A stretch of DNA of 18,888 bases from Isotricha intestinalis (GCA_023807065.1 JAJJLU010004094.1:1-18888), one strand, 5' to 3'; positions 1 through 8,896 are shown, numbered from the stretch's first letter. Notes: a model not told the origin generated them from the sequence alone. Program-made: numbers and translations.

Positions 1-150
1 ATCATCTGTAGGACTCAATCCCATTGAAAACATTACATTTGCTAATTCACGTCCTGATATTTTTCCATCTTTGTCTTTGTCATATTGGTCAAATATATCT
101 TGAAATTCCTTTCTTCTTTCATCTGAAATATAATCTTGCTCATCGTACAT
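1..150 (-). CDS. Calmodulin-like EF-hand protein, N-terminal part (cut by window edge)
   Basis: The minus strand opens with an ATG at 150-148 and stays open for 50 codons to the window edge, so only the N terminus is present. Residues 24-35 form a canonical EF-hand calcium loop: Asp24, Asp26, Asp28, Gly29, Ile31, Ser32 and Glu35. An amphipathic helix (ERRKEFQDIFDQY) precedes it, and ELANVMFSMGLSPTDD follows. This is the calmodulin/troponin-C layout, in which residues near 45-50 lead into EF-hand 2. Calmodulin, centrin and myosin light chains share this start. The short N-terminal extension is unlike the long basic tail of most centrins, so a calmodulin-like protein is the best call. No intron is visible in this part. 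The remainder lies outside the window. Confidence 0.85.
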   Translation of the reverse strand, partial: MYDEQDYISDERRKEFQDIFDQYDKDKDGKISGRELANVMFSMGLSPTDD

Positions 151-460
151 TTTTTGTTTAATGAGGTTTTAAATTTTTTAATCTTTTTATTTATTTTGAT
201 TTTTTTTTTTTAAATTTTTTTTTGTTAAATTTATACAATATTTAATTTAACTTCTATTATACATATATAAAAATTGTAATTTATATTTCATAAAAAAATT
301 ACCGTTTGTAATTATTATTTATTAGAAAATAATATAAAATATGATTTTATTCTAACATTAATTCTTTATAAAAGATTTTAAATTTTAGAATTTATTTTAC
401 AACTTCTTGAAAACTATATAGATTTATTATTATTCAATGATAAAAATTTATTGTTAACAT
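151..460. other. AT-rich intergenic stretch
   Basis: This holds the 5' flank of the EF-hand gene and the 3' flank of the next minus-strand gene. It is almost pure A/T with homopolymer runs. No open frame, GC island or clear hairpin was seen. A promoter for the EF-hand gene must lie here, but no element can be named. Confidence 0.6.
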
Positions 461-910
461 TTACTCTATTATTTTGTTCGAATTAAAAGAATAATTTGAA
501 ACAGTGTTTAACTTTTTTCTATTTCTTGATATCATTAAACCCGAAATTAATTCATCAACATTTCTTTTTAGACTAGATAAATTTATAATTTTTTTTTTAT
601 TTTGAAAATTACTTTTTTGTTTAAAATTTTCAAAAGTTTTTCTTAATTCTGCAATTTGTTTTTCTTTCGTTTCTGAATTTCTTTTTAATTTTGTTAAGGT
701 TTTTTCTGTTGCAGTTTTTACAGATTCTTTTTCATCATCAAAAAAAAATTTTCCTTTTTCTCCTAATCTATCATTAGATATGTTTGGTAATAAAGATATT
801 AGTTTTTGATTTAATTTCATTGGATCTAAAGATTTATGTTTTTTTTGTTGAATTTTAAATTCTTCTTCAAAAGAAACTTCTAAAAATTCTCTTTTTATTG
901 TTGCATCCAT
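461..910 (-). CDS. Small coiled-coil protein, unrecognised family
   Basis: This is an intact 149-residue frame from the ATG at 910-908 to a TAA at 463-461. I do not recognise the family. The first 50 residues are mixed charged and hydrophobic (EVSFEEEFKIQQKKHKSLDP, then KLNQKLISLLPNISNDRLGEKG). Residues about 60-115 are strongly charged (TEKTLTKLKRNSETKEKQ) with a heptad-like pattern, so a coiled coil is likely. The tail is basic and Asn/Ser-rich. There is no signal peptide, membrane segment or metal-binding cluster. Composition matches the neighbouring real genes: A-rich coding strand and AT-ending codons. It lies between two other minus-strand genes. The ATG is the first in frame. A small complex subunit or ciliary/centromeric coiled-coil protein would fit, but nothing specific supports either. 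Confidence 0.7.
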   Translation of the reverse strand: MDATIKREFLEVSFEEEFKIQQKKHKSLDPMKLNQKLISLLPNISNDRLGEKGKFFFDDEKESVKTATEKTLTKLKRNSETKEKQIAELRKTFENFKQKSNFQNKKKIINLSSLKRNVDELISGLMISRNRKKLNTVSNYSFNSNKIIE

Positions 911-1774
911 GGAAGAAATTAATAATTTTTGTTATAATATATTAAATTCTTTAATTTGAATTTGGATTTTACTGGAAAAATATTCTGCTGAAATAATAAA
1001 TTAAAATATATAATTTAATTAATATAATTATATTTTTATTTTATTAAAATTAATTTTTTTATTTATTTTTTATTTGAATCATTGTAAATAAATTAAAAAC
1101 AATACTTTAATAGTTATTTAAATTAATAATAAAATAACAAGTAACAACAAAATATTAAATCAATAAAATTGATTGGGAAAACATCAATCATTATAAATAT
1201 TCCACTCACTTAAAATTTAATTGTAATTATTTTTAGTTGATCTAATTAAAATTTCATTTACTTATAAATTAAATAATCCAAATTAAAAGGAAAATAGAAT
1301 TATGTGATGAGAAATAAAACTTTTTCTACAAATTATTAACTAATAATAATTAAATCAATAAATATAATCAATATGGTGAGAATTAATGTTTCTCACTATT
1401 TATTTTTAAGAAAAAGGTCTGAAAGACACTATAAAATAAAAATAATAATTTCAATTAATGAATATAATTTACAATATAATAAATTCTTTATAATAATATA
1501 AACTTTTCCTTTCTAAATATTCATTGATTTTTTGATTTGTAATTTATAAATATTATTAAAGCTATAATCAATAAAAATAAATTTTAATTTTATTCTTTGG
1601 ACTTTGAAAACAGAAAATATTAGAATTAATTGTAAATTTTGAATAAAATCATTTAATTAATCAAATAAAATATACAAATAACTTTATTTATTCATAAATA
1701 TAATATAACATTTATTTACAAATAATAATAATTAACATACCGGAATAATGTGTCAAAATTAAATACTATATATT
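911..1774. other. Long gene-free region with a structured candidate element
   Basis: No protein frame is supported in these 864 bases. Most is plain A/T. Bases 1150-1430 are different: they contain isolated GC-bearing words and short inverted repeats. One is AATCAAT/ATTGATT at 1158-1174, whose right arm could instead pair with ATCAAT at 1183-1188. Another is GTGAGAA/TTCTCAC at 1376-1396. The candidate C/D-box-like element at 1304-1422 is listed separately. Confidence 0.5.
1304..1422 (+). ncRNA. Candidate C/D-box-like small RNA
   Basis: A perfect C-box match (GTGATGA, consensus RUGAUGA) lies at 1304-1310 and a D-box CTGA at 1419-1422. Just inside them, CTTTTTCT (1320-1327) can pair with AGAAAAAG (1409-1416), which would bring the two boxes together. 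The interior carries a 7-bp hairpin, GTGAGAA/TTCTCAC, at 1376-1396. A box C, stem, box D order is seen in U3-type snoRNAs, but the conserved 5' box A of U3 was not found. No guide region can be identified because rRNA sequence is not available. The terminal stem outside the boxes is weak. This is a pattern match in AT-rich DNA, so confidence is low. Confidence 0.25.
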
Positions 1775-2194
1775 TTAATTTTTATTTTTATGAATTATGA
1801 AAAATTCCTTTTGTTTAGGAAATTTTACTAAATTCATACAATGAAGACATAAATTATTTTCAAGAATATTCATTATAAAACTCAGTTCATTTTTCAATTT
1901 TTCATTTTCTTTCATTAAATTTATATAGATATATTTATGTCTTTGTCTATATCTTTTAGCACTTTCTTTATTTTTATCTTTAATATATTCTTTTGATTGT
2001 ATTTTTTTCTTTCTTTTTTTCATTTCATTTTTTGTTATTGAAAATTTAGGAATTTGAAAACTTAAATCTGATTCTTTAGTTGTTGTATCTTCATTTTGAA
2101 TAATTGAATCATTGAAATCAAGTGATTTGATACTTAATATATCGGATAAATCAAAACTCATTTCAATTTCTTTTTCTTTTTTTGATTCTTCCAT
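1775..2194 (-). CDS. bZIP transcription factor
   Basis: This is a 139-residue protein with an ATG at 2194-2192. The basic region has the bZIP signature: Asn75, Ser78, Ala79 and Arg83 (NKESAKRYRQR), preceded by a Lys/Arg cluster at 59-65 that can act as a nuclear localisation signal. Leu93 falls exactly ten positions after Arg83, the fixed N-x7-R-x9-L spacing of the family. The zipper continues with Leu100 and Ile107, and Asn97 sits at an 'a' position, as in classic dimerising zippers. The zipper is short, about three heptads, and is followed by C-L-H-C (Cys116, Cys119). The acidic Ser/Asp-rich residues 10-48 could be an activation domain. Family members bind ACGT- or TGACGTCA-type DNA as dimers. 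Such a site lies just upstream of this gene. Target genes cannot be inferred. Confidence 0.88.
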   Translation of the reverse strand: MEESKKEKEIEMSFDLSDILSIKSLDFNDSIIQNEDTTTKESDLSFQIPKFSITKNEMKKRKKKIQSKEYIKDKNKESAKRYRQRHKYIYINLMKENEKLKNELSFIMNILENNLCLHCMNLVKFPKQKEFFIIHKNKN

Positions 2195-2921
2195 CTAAAA
2201 ATATTTTTAGACAATTGATTATATATATTTTCGACGTCGAATAAAATAAAAAAAAAATTAATTTTAAAAGAAAAATTATTAAATTCGTTAAATGAATATG
2301 AAAAAATATTAATAATAATTTAATTATTCATACATAAAATCCTAAAGAGAAGAAATTATCAAAAAACAAATTATTATAATTAAATTCTTTGTTACAGCAA
2401 TATTATTCATTTTAAATTCATTCACTTTTTGGATTCGTTTATCTAATGTAAATCTATAATATAGTATATTATTTTTTTTTCTTTTTAAATCAAATTAATA
2501 AAGTATAATCATTTTAATAATTAAATAAAGAATCCAAGTAATTATTCAATCTTAAAAACATTTAACTTAGGTATTATTTTAATTCCATAAATAAATTTAT
2601 AATAATAAAACCAAATAATATTCAATTATTCTCTTTAAATAAATAAATACTATTTAATTATGGAAAGTCAGATAATTTTAGAATTATATGTTATTATTCT
2701 AAGTTTCAATTCCTTTTAAAAAAATGATATAAAAAAGATAGATTTTAACATTAAAAATTTTAATTTTTTTTCAAACCTAATTTAGATTATTTATAAAATA
2801 AATTAAAATAAAATAAATTAAAAACTTTAGGAATTTAATTTGATTACATATATTATTTAATAAAAATAAATAGTTTTGAATATTTAATTATAAATAAATT
2901 CAAAAAATTTTTCTAAATCAA
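2195..2921. other. Divergent intergenic region, bZIP / GRAM-VASt gene
   Basis: The two flanking genes point away from each other, so both promoters lie in these 727 bases. The only clear element is the palindrome at 2230-2241. The rest is A/T with poly-T and poly-A runs. No open frame or RNA gene was seen. Confidence 0.6.
2230..2241. promoter_or_regulatory. 12-bp ACGT-core palindrome upstream of bZIP gene
   Basis: TTCGACGTCGAA is a perfect 12-bp palindrome with six G/C bases in otherwise nearly pure A/T DNA. Thirty-five bases separate it from the bZIP ATG. Its centre GACGTC contains the ACGT core recognised by CREB/ATF/Gcn4-type bZIP dimers, though the outer bases are C..G rather than the T..A of a full TGACGTCA site. 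Autoregulation by the adjacent factor is inferred. Confidence 0.45.
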
Positions 2922-5900
2922 ATGATTACTTCAAATGAAAACACATTTATGACATCAAATATTTCATCATCATCAAATATTTTTTCCTCACAATTAACAA
3001 AAAAATTTGAAAAAGAAACATCTCAAATTCAATGTTTAATAACATTTTTAATAGACATTAAATCTCAATTTACAGGATTATTAGAATTATCGAAAAAAAA
3101 TTATAAGCATATAAATATATTTGCATTTTCATTGCAATCATCGTTAAGTTCTTATTCAAATATAGCTCATCAATATAATGATGAACCAAGTAATCTTTAT
3201 AATATATTAAATTCATTTTTACAATTTATTGGTCAAATTTCTAAGGAATTAGATTCAACTTTAAGAACAATTTTACCAAAATTAAATAATGAAATTCCTG
3301 AAATGTGTAATTCTTTCGATTTAACTAAAAATAATATTTTTTTGACTTCAGTAGAAATAATGAATGATATTATTTTATTACAAAAAGAATTAGAATCTTT
3401 AAATTTAAAATATAATAATTTAAAAGAAAATTTAGATTCTGCTCAAATTAATCAAAAAAAAATTGAATCAGACCCAAAAACTGCATATGATGAAAATCAA
3501 AGAGAAAAAGCAGAAAAAGAAGTATTATCTATTGTTCAAGAAATGGAAAAATTACTTCCTATAATTAATAATAAAAATTCTAATTTAGAAAAAAAACAAG
3601 AAATTTTTAATAATCATATGAAAGATACTTTTGAATTATCAATTATAAATATTTTTAAAGGTTTAGTAAGAATTAATCAAATTTTATTCGTTATTTCTAA
3701 AAAAAGATATGATACTTTAAATGAATTTAGAAATATTTTATTTAATAAAGTTTTAAAAAATTTAAGAGAAAATTCTTTAACAATTGATGATTTTTCTGAA
3801 AGAAATTTTTCTTGTCAAAAAGGATTATATTATGATCCAATTCATTTTAATAATAATAATTTACTTGAATTTAATGATGAAAACGCTATTAATGTTGTTT
3901 CTTTATGTGATTCCTATTTACATTTTATAACTACTGAAATTAAATGTTATAAAATAAGAAGAGCTATTATAAAAGTTTTATTAAAATTTGTTGAACAATT
4001 TTTAAAAGATGAACAAAATTTTATTGAAGGATTATATAAAATTGAAAATTTACAAAAAAAATTTAATAAAATGTTTGAAGGTTATTATTCAACAACTGAT
4101 ATTAAAAAAATTTATAATAATTTTTCAACAATTGTTTCTTTAAGTCTTAATTTTCATAATACAATAAATAAACATATTAGTAGTAACACAATAAGAAAAT
4201 TAACAATTTATATGGAAGAAATGAAGAAAGATTTTGAAGAATTTGAATCTCAATGGAATAAATTTAAGAAAAAAATTATTAATTATAAAGAAGAATATAT
4301 TAAAATATATAATAAAAATAATAAAGAAAATAAAGATATCCTTGAATTAGAAAAAAAAATAAAAAAATATTTAACAACATCATGTTATGATTTTCTATCA
4401 GAAAAAACAAAAGAATTAAGAAATGCGGAATCAAAAAAATTAAAAGAAATAATAAATACAATTAATTCAATAATTTCATGGTTAAAAGCTTTTATAGAAA
4501 CAAAATTAGAAACATATAAAAATATTATAGATAATGTTACAACAAATGATATTTATGATGATGTAATGAAAATTTTTCAATTTTATGTCGATAAGTTTAA
4601 TATTATGAATTATGAAGTATATATGGATAAAATGAAAGTTAAAGTTATATCTAAAATTGATTTTGATCAAGAAGAAATAAGTAAAGATGCTATTGAATAT
4701 ATTAAAAATGATATTAATTCTAATGTTTTGGGAAATAATCCTGAAAGTTTCTTAAGTAGTGAAAGTGAAAAAGAAATTGAAAATTTAAAGAAAGTTGCTG
4801 AAGATGAAAATAATAATGAAAATTCATTTGAAAATCAAATTGATACAAATCAAATAAAAAATAGTAATAATTTTAATCTAAATGGGATTAACAGTAAAAA
4901 TATTAATATTATTAATAATGAAAATGCCATAAATAGTAATATTAATAATGAAATATTAACTAACAATAATAAAACAAAAAATAAAAAGAATAATTTAAAT
5001 ATTACAGAAGATAAAAAAGAAGATTCAAAAGAATTTGATGAAATTTTTTCTGAAAATATATCAAATATAGATTTTATAAACAAAGATAATTTTACTCAAG
5101 TAAATACATTGAATCCATATCAAAATTTTAAACCAAATGAAATAAAAGAAATATTAAATAAATTAAAAACAGACTCAATTCAAGAAAAAATTGATAATAT
5201 AGTTAATATAGATGAAGAAGATGAAAAATTAATTGAAAAATATTCATGTAAATTTAAAAATGATTCATTAATTCATCCTGAAGGAAATTTTTATATTACA
5301 TCATATAAATTGGCTTTTATAAGTTTATCAAAAGATATTAAAATTTATATTCCTTTAAAAGATATTATCGGAGTTGGAAATGAAACAGGACAATCTACTA
5401 AAAAAAGACATTATTTAACAGTAAAAACAAAGAAAAAAACTTTAAAATTTTATAAATTTGAAGATAGAGAAAAAGTGATAAATTCAATTAATCAACTTTT
5501 AAAAAAATTTTATGAAATAATTGACAATGAAGAAGAAGAAAATAACAAAAATATAGAGAACGAAAATAATGTAAATTCAAAATTAACAAGATATCAAAGA
5601 CAATTATATGAAAGAAATAAAGAAATTCAAACAATGTTACAAAAAATAAAGTTCTATGAAAGATTAAAAGAATTAGATAATAAAAGAAGAGATATTTTAT
5701 CAGAAAAATTTAAAGACAACAATTTATTATTTAGAAAGCCAAATGAATACACAGGAAAATATTATGAAAAAGAATTAATTTCAAATTGCCCAGTAAATTT
5801 AGCATGGGAAATAATAATAAATCCAGATTCTAAATTGGAAAGTTTAGGAAGAAATTTAGGTTTTTTTGAAACATATTATTTAGATAGAGGTGATTTAGAT

Positions 5901-6842
5901 TTAGTGGTAGTAAGACCAGAAAATTGGAATAAGAATATTCCTAAATTTTACTCGGATAGAGATTATAGTAAATATTTATTTAGTGAATTAAATGAAAATG
6001 ATTTAAATGAGTTTCTAAATGATGTTAATAATTGGACAACTGATCCAACAGTTTTTGAAGTTAATTTTATTCATCCTTTAAAAAAAATGGTTGTTGGACC
6101 TGATAGAATAACAATGAGAAATATAATGAATGTTCATTTTATTTCCCCTTTAAGTTTTGAATTAGATTATCAAAGTTTTGGCTCAAATTTTCCTTTCACT
6201 GATTGTTTTGTTAATTTATCAAATTATCAATTTACTGGTGAATATAAATTCAATCAAAAAAAAGGTATTATGGAATTTAAAACTTTTATTACAACAAGAG
6301 CTGAAATTGTTTTTATCAAAAGATGTTTATTTGAAAGTATGGTTAAAAGCGAAGGATATAAAACTATTGAACAAGATATGAAATTTAGTACTTTTGATAA
6401 AATTAAAACAACAATGGAACAATACTCTATTGATGAATATGAAATGTTTATTAAATTAAGTGAAGAAAATATTAGAAAGAATTTATATAAGTATAAAGGA
6501 GACAATATTGATTTTGAAGAAGAAAAAGAAATTGAAGAAGATAATAATAATAATAATAATAATGAGAATGAGAAAGAGAATGTAATTAATGAAGAAAATA
6601 AAAATATAGAAAAAGAAAAAGTAGATATAAAGGAAAATGAAATTAAAAAATTAATAAGTGCTATAAATAACAATCCAAATAAAAATATTATTTTAATTGT
6701 TATAATAATATTAATATTTATGATTTTTCAAACACTAAATAATTCATCCTCTTTTTATCAAAAATTAATAAATTTAATTATGATATTTATCATTGGATTT
6801 TTCATGTCAAAAATGATATTAAATCAAAATAAGAAAGAATAA
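2922..6842 (+). CDS. Lam-type GRAM-VASt lipid (sterol) transfer protein with C-terminal membrane anchor
   Basis: This 1306-residue protein has domains in the order of yeast Lam1/Ysp1 and Lam3/Sip3. Residues about 25-600 are long helical charged segments that suggest a BAR-like N-terminal module, followed by an Asn/Glu-rich linker at about 620-740. A GRAM domain spans about 764-868 (KYSCKFKNDSLIHPEGNFY, later LAFISLSKDIKIYIPLKDI). A VASt lipid-binding domain spans about 942-1155 (KELISNCPVNLAWEII through IKRCLFESMVKSEGYKTIEQ). Two hydrophobic segments near 1255-1271 and 1281-1300 form a tail anchor or hairpin. Family members sit in the ER at contact sites with the plasma membrane or other organelles and move sterols through the VASt domain. 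A separate PH domain, present in some relatives, was not identified. A run of seven Asn lies near residue 1208. Domain calls are by eye; the GRAM-VASt-membrane order is the firm part. Confidence 0.85.
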   Translation: MITSNENTFMTSNISSSSNIFSSQLTKKFEKETSQIQCLITFLIDIKSQFTGLLELSKKNYKHINIFAFSLQSSLSSYSNIAHQYNDEPSNLYNILNSFLQFIGQISKELDSTLRTILPKLNNEIPEMCNSFDLTKNNIFLTSVEIMNDIILLQKELESLNLKYNNLKENLDSAQINQKKIESDPKTAYDENQREKAEKEVLSIVQEMEKLLPIINNKNSNLEKKQEIFNNHMKDTFELSIINIFKGLVRINQILFVISKKRYDTLNEFRNILFNKVLKNLRENSLTIDDFSERNFSCQKGLYYDPIHFNNNNLLEFNDENAINVVSLCDSYLHFITTEIKCYKIRRAIIKVLLKFVEQFLKDEQNFIEGLYKIENLQKKFNKMFEGYYSTTDIKKIYNNFSTIVSLSLNFHNTINKHISSNTIRKLTIYMEEMKKDFEEFESQWNKFKKKIINYKEEYIKIYNKNNKENKDILELEKKIKKYLTTSCYDFLSEKTKELRNAESKKLKEIINTINSIISWLKAFIETKLETYKNIIDNVTTNDIYDDVMKIFQFYVDKFNIMNYEVYMDKMKVKVISKIDFDQEEISKDAIEYIKNDINSNVLGNNPESFLSSESEKEIENLKKVAEDENNNENSFENQIDTNQIKNSNNFNLNGINSKNINIINNENAINSNINNEILTNNNKTKNKKNNLNITEDKKEDSKEFDEIFSENISNIDFINKDNFTQVNTLNPYQNFKPNEIKEILNKLKTDSIQEKIDNIVNIDEEDEKLIEKYSCKFKNDSLIHPEGNFYITSYKLAFISLSKDIKIYIPLKDIIGVGNETGQSTKKRHYLTVKTKKKTLKFYKFEDREKVINSINQLLKKFYEIIDNEEEENNKNIENENNVNSKLTRYQRQLYERNKEIQTMLQKIKFYERLKELDNKRRDILSEKFKDNNLLFRKPNEYTGKYYEKELISNCPVNLAWEIIINPDSKLESLGRNLGFFETYYLDRGDLDLVVVRPENWNKNIPKFYSDRDYSKYLFSELNENDLNEFLNDVNNWTTDPTVFEVNFIHPLKKMVVGPDRITMRNIMNVHFISPLSFELDYQSFGSNFPFTDCFVNLSNYQFTGEYKFNQKKGIMEFKTFITTRAEIVFIKRCLFESMVKSEGYKTIEQDMKFSTFDKIKTTMEQYSIDEYEMFIKLSEENIRKNLYKYKGDNIDFEEEKEIEEDNNNNNNNENEKENVINEENKNIEKEKVDIKENEIKKLISAINNNPNKNIILIVIIILIFMIFQTLNNSSSFYQKLINLIMIFIIGFFMSKMILNQNKKE
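6543..6563 (+). repeat. AAT trinucleotide repeat (7 units)
   Basis: Seven perfect AAT units encode seven Asn in the acidic linker of the GRAM-VASt protein, just before the membrane anchor. It lies in a low-complexity region, so length variation would be tolerated in frame. Confidence 0.9.
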
Positions 6843-6992
6843 AATACATTTTAAATAACTTTAATTAAATATTTTAAGTATTATTTTAATCAATCATTTA
6901 AAAAATTATTATAATTTAATAAAAATATAAATTATAGTTGCTTGTTCATAATATCAATAAAATTTAGATAAAATATTAATATATCAAAATTA

Positions 6993-8642
6993 ATGAAAGA
7001 ATATAGAAAATTAGCCCTTGAAAATCAAATTACTTCAATGCTTAATCAAGTAATGGATGAAGAAAATAATAATCAAAACAAAGAAAAATTATTTTTCTCA
7101 GAAAATGAAGAAGAATTAGAAGAAGAAACAGAACCAAATAATCTAAAAACTAATCATCATTTAAAAAATAAAAAAAGAATTCATTTTAAAGAAGACCAAG
7201 AAATGATTCATACTATTAATTCTACTAATTCAAATAATCGTTTTATTAGAAAGGGTCAAAGAATGGATAAAAAATTTCAAACTGTCAATTCAAATAATTC
7301 AATTATATATAATAACCCATATTATTATAATAATAGAAATTATTTTCAAACCCAAATTATACATAATCCTTTTAATTTCAATAGTAATTTAATTAATGGA
7401 GTTTCAAATAATTTTTATATGAATCCAAATTTATTAATGAATAATAATATAAACAATAATTTATTAAATAATTATAATAATTTTCAAAGAACAGAAAATA
7501 GAAGAAATACTTATGATGCAAAAGCAGAAAATGATATTAAAAGAAATGATATAAAAGATAAAAAATTTGGTTCTGTTAAATTTCCAAAAGAAACAAATTT
7601 AAAAGTAGAAATATTAATATTTGAAATAAAAAATATTTTACATAGAACAGATAAAATAGATCATTTAATTTATGGTAAAATTCAAGGAAATATTGTAGAT
7701 ATAATAAAAACACATAAAGGAAGTAGAATATTTCAAAATTATTTAAAGAATACACATAGTGATTTATTACATCAAATTTTTTTAGAAATAAATCCTTATT
7801 TAAAAGATTTATTAATTGATCCATATGCAAATTATTTTTGCAGAAAATTTTTTACTTTTCTTAATCAAAAAGATAGAATAGATTTTTTAACTAGTATCGA
7901 AAAAAATTTAATTCAATTAAGCTCAAATAGTATTGGAACTTTTCCTATTCAAGGTATAATAGAACATATTGGCTCAAAAATTGAAAAAGATATTATTATA
8001 AATACAATTAAAGATAATATTCAAGAATTATCTATTAATCCTTATTCATGTCATGTTATTGAAAAAATATTATCTTGTTTTGAAGGCCAATATATATCTT
8101 TTATATATGATTTTATTCAAGAAAATTTTTTATTTTTAGCTTATAATGCAAATGGAATCTGTTTAATTAGAAAAATTGTTTCCTTTACTCATAAAAAAAA
8201 ATTACATGAATTTATTAAAAAAATTGTTGAAGAAAATTCAATGGAATTGATTATTCATCCTTATGGTAATTATGTAATACAAGAACTTGTTGAAAGTTGG
8301 GATTTATTTGAAGTAAAAAAAAGCTTAAATTTATATAAAAATAAATTAACTTCATTATCAATGGAGAAATATTCTTCTAATGTTATGGAAAAATATATTG
8401 AAAAAAGCGATGATATTCTAAGTGAATATATTGATGAAATTATTAAAAGTGGAAAAATTAATGAAGTTATGAAAAATAATTTTGGAAATTTTGTGATTCA
8501 AAAAGCTCTGAAATTAAGTTCTGGGGAAAATAAAAGAAAATTAGTAATTGAAGTAAGTAGAAATATTTATAAATTAAATGATAAAAAATTAATTGTTAAA
8601 TGGAGAGAATTAATTATGTCAGATTTAGAAAATTTTAAATGA
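6993..8642 (+). CDS. PUF-family (Pumilio) RNA-binding protein
   Basis: This 549-residue protein starts at the ATG at 6993, 150 bases after the previous gene. Residues 1-200 are low-complexity, Asn-rich and likely disordered. Eight PUF repeats fill about 205-545. Their RNA-reading residues (positions 12, 13 and 16) are: R1 Ser244/Arg245/Gln248, R2 Asn280/Tyr281/Arg284, R3 Thr316/Phe317/Gln320, R4 Cys353/His354/Glu357, R5 Ile389/Cys390/Arg393, R6 Asn426/Tyr427/Gln430, R7 Ser462/Asn463/Glu466, R8 Asn499/Phe500/Gln503. By the PUF code, R8-R7-R6 read U-G-U, the hallmark 5' end of PUF targets, and R1 reads A. R2, R3 and R5 are non-standard. PUF proteins act in the cytoplasm on 3' UTRs and commonly recruit CCR4-NOT or poly(A) polymerases. 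It ends in TGA. Tandem UGUA elements follow the stop. Confidence 0.92.
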   Translation: MKEYRKLALENQITSMLNQVMDEENNNQNKEKLFFSENEEELEEETEPNNLKTNHHLKNKKRIHFKEDQEMIHTINSTNSNNRFIRKGQRMDKKFQTVNSNNSIIYNNPYYYNNRNYFQTQIIHNPFNFNSNLINGVSNNFYMNPNLLMNNNINNNLLNNYNNFQRTENRRNTYDAKAENDIKRNDIKDKKFGSVKFPKETNLKVEILIFEIKNILHRTDKIDHLIYGKIQGNIVDIIKTHKGSRIFQNYLKNTHSDLLHQIFLEINPYLKDLLIDPYANYFCRKFFTFLNQKDRIDFLTSIEKNLIQLSSNSIGTFPIQGIIEHIGSKIEKDIIINTIKDNIQELSINPYSCHVIEKILSCFEGQYISFIYDFIQENFLFLAYNANGICLIRKIVSFTHKKKLHEFIKKIVEENSMELIIHPYGNYVIQELVESWDLFEVKKSLNLYKNKLTSLSMEKYSSNVMEKYIEKSDDILSEYIDEIIKSGKINEVMKNNFGNFVIQKALKLSSGENKRKLVIEVSRNIYKLNDKKLIVKWRELIMSDLENFK

Positions 8643-8896
8643 AGAATTTATATTTAGGAAAAATAAAAGTTAATAATCTTGGATATATAAATTATTTATG
8701 TTTTATGTATATATGTAAATTGCTTTATAATTGATTAATAGTATTAAATGTAAACTAAAAATGGATATTATGTAGAAATTTATATAATGAAAGTATTATT
8801 ATCTTATAAATTATTGAGGACTCATTTAAATAAGTTTAATGAAGTTTTTATTTTTATTTATTTATTATTTAATTAAATTAAATTACTAAAAAAAAA
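8643..8896 (+). other. PUF gene 3' region and spacer to the PAP-like gene
   Basis: This 254-base spacer holds four TGTA words (8706, 8714, 8749, 8771), of which the first two abut. The rest is A/T, with an A-run just before the next ATG. No open frame was seen. Confidence 0.5.
8706..8721 (+). promoter_or_regulatory. Tandem Pumilio-response-like elements in PUF gene 3' region
   Basis: TGTATATA (8706-8713) is an exact match to the classical PUF target UGUANAUA. TGTAAATT (8714-8721) follows with no gap and matches seven of the eight consensus positions. They start 64 bases after the PUF stop codon, presumably in its own 3' UTR. T-rich DNA gives such words by chance at a modest rate, so the tandem spacing and the gene identity are what make the site credible. 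Confidence 0.4.

Noticed and set aside
1304..1422. Calling the element U3 snoRNA
   Set aside because: The box C, stem, box D order is similar, but the highly conserved U3 box A and hinge sequences were not found upstream.
5020..5060. FFAT-like motif (KEFDEIF) in the GRAM-VASt linker for VAP binding
   Set aside because: It lacks the second aromatic and the Asp-Ala core of the FFAT consensus; too weak to claim.
4850..5083. Minus-strand open frame of 77 codons, Leu/Phe/Ile-rich
   Set aside because: It is the antisense of the Asn/Lys-rich linker of the GRAM-VASt gene; AAT and AAA codons read backwards give hydrophobic runs.
6254..6673. Minus-strand open frame of 139 codons resembling a membrane protein
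   Set aside because: It lies wholly inside the GRAM-VASt gene and is antisense to its VASt and acidic parts. The hydrophobicity is a by-product of A-rich sense codons.
7576..7830. Minus-strand open frame of 84 codons
   Set aside because: It is antisense to the first PUF repeats; the sense frame has clear family motifs.
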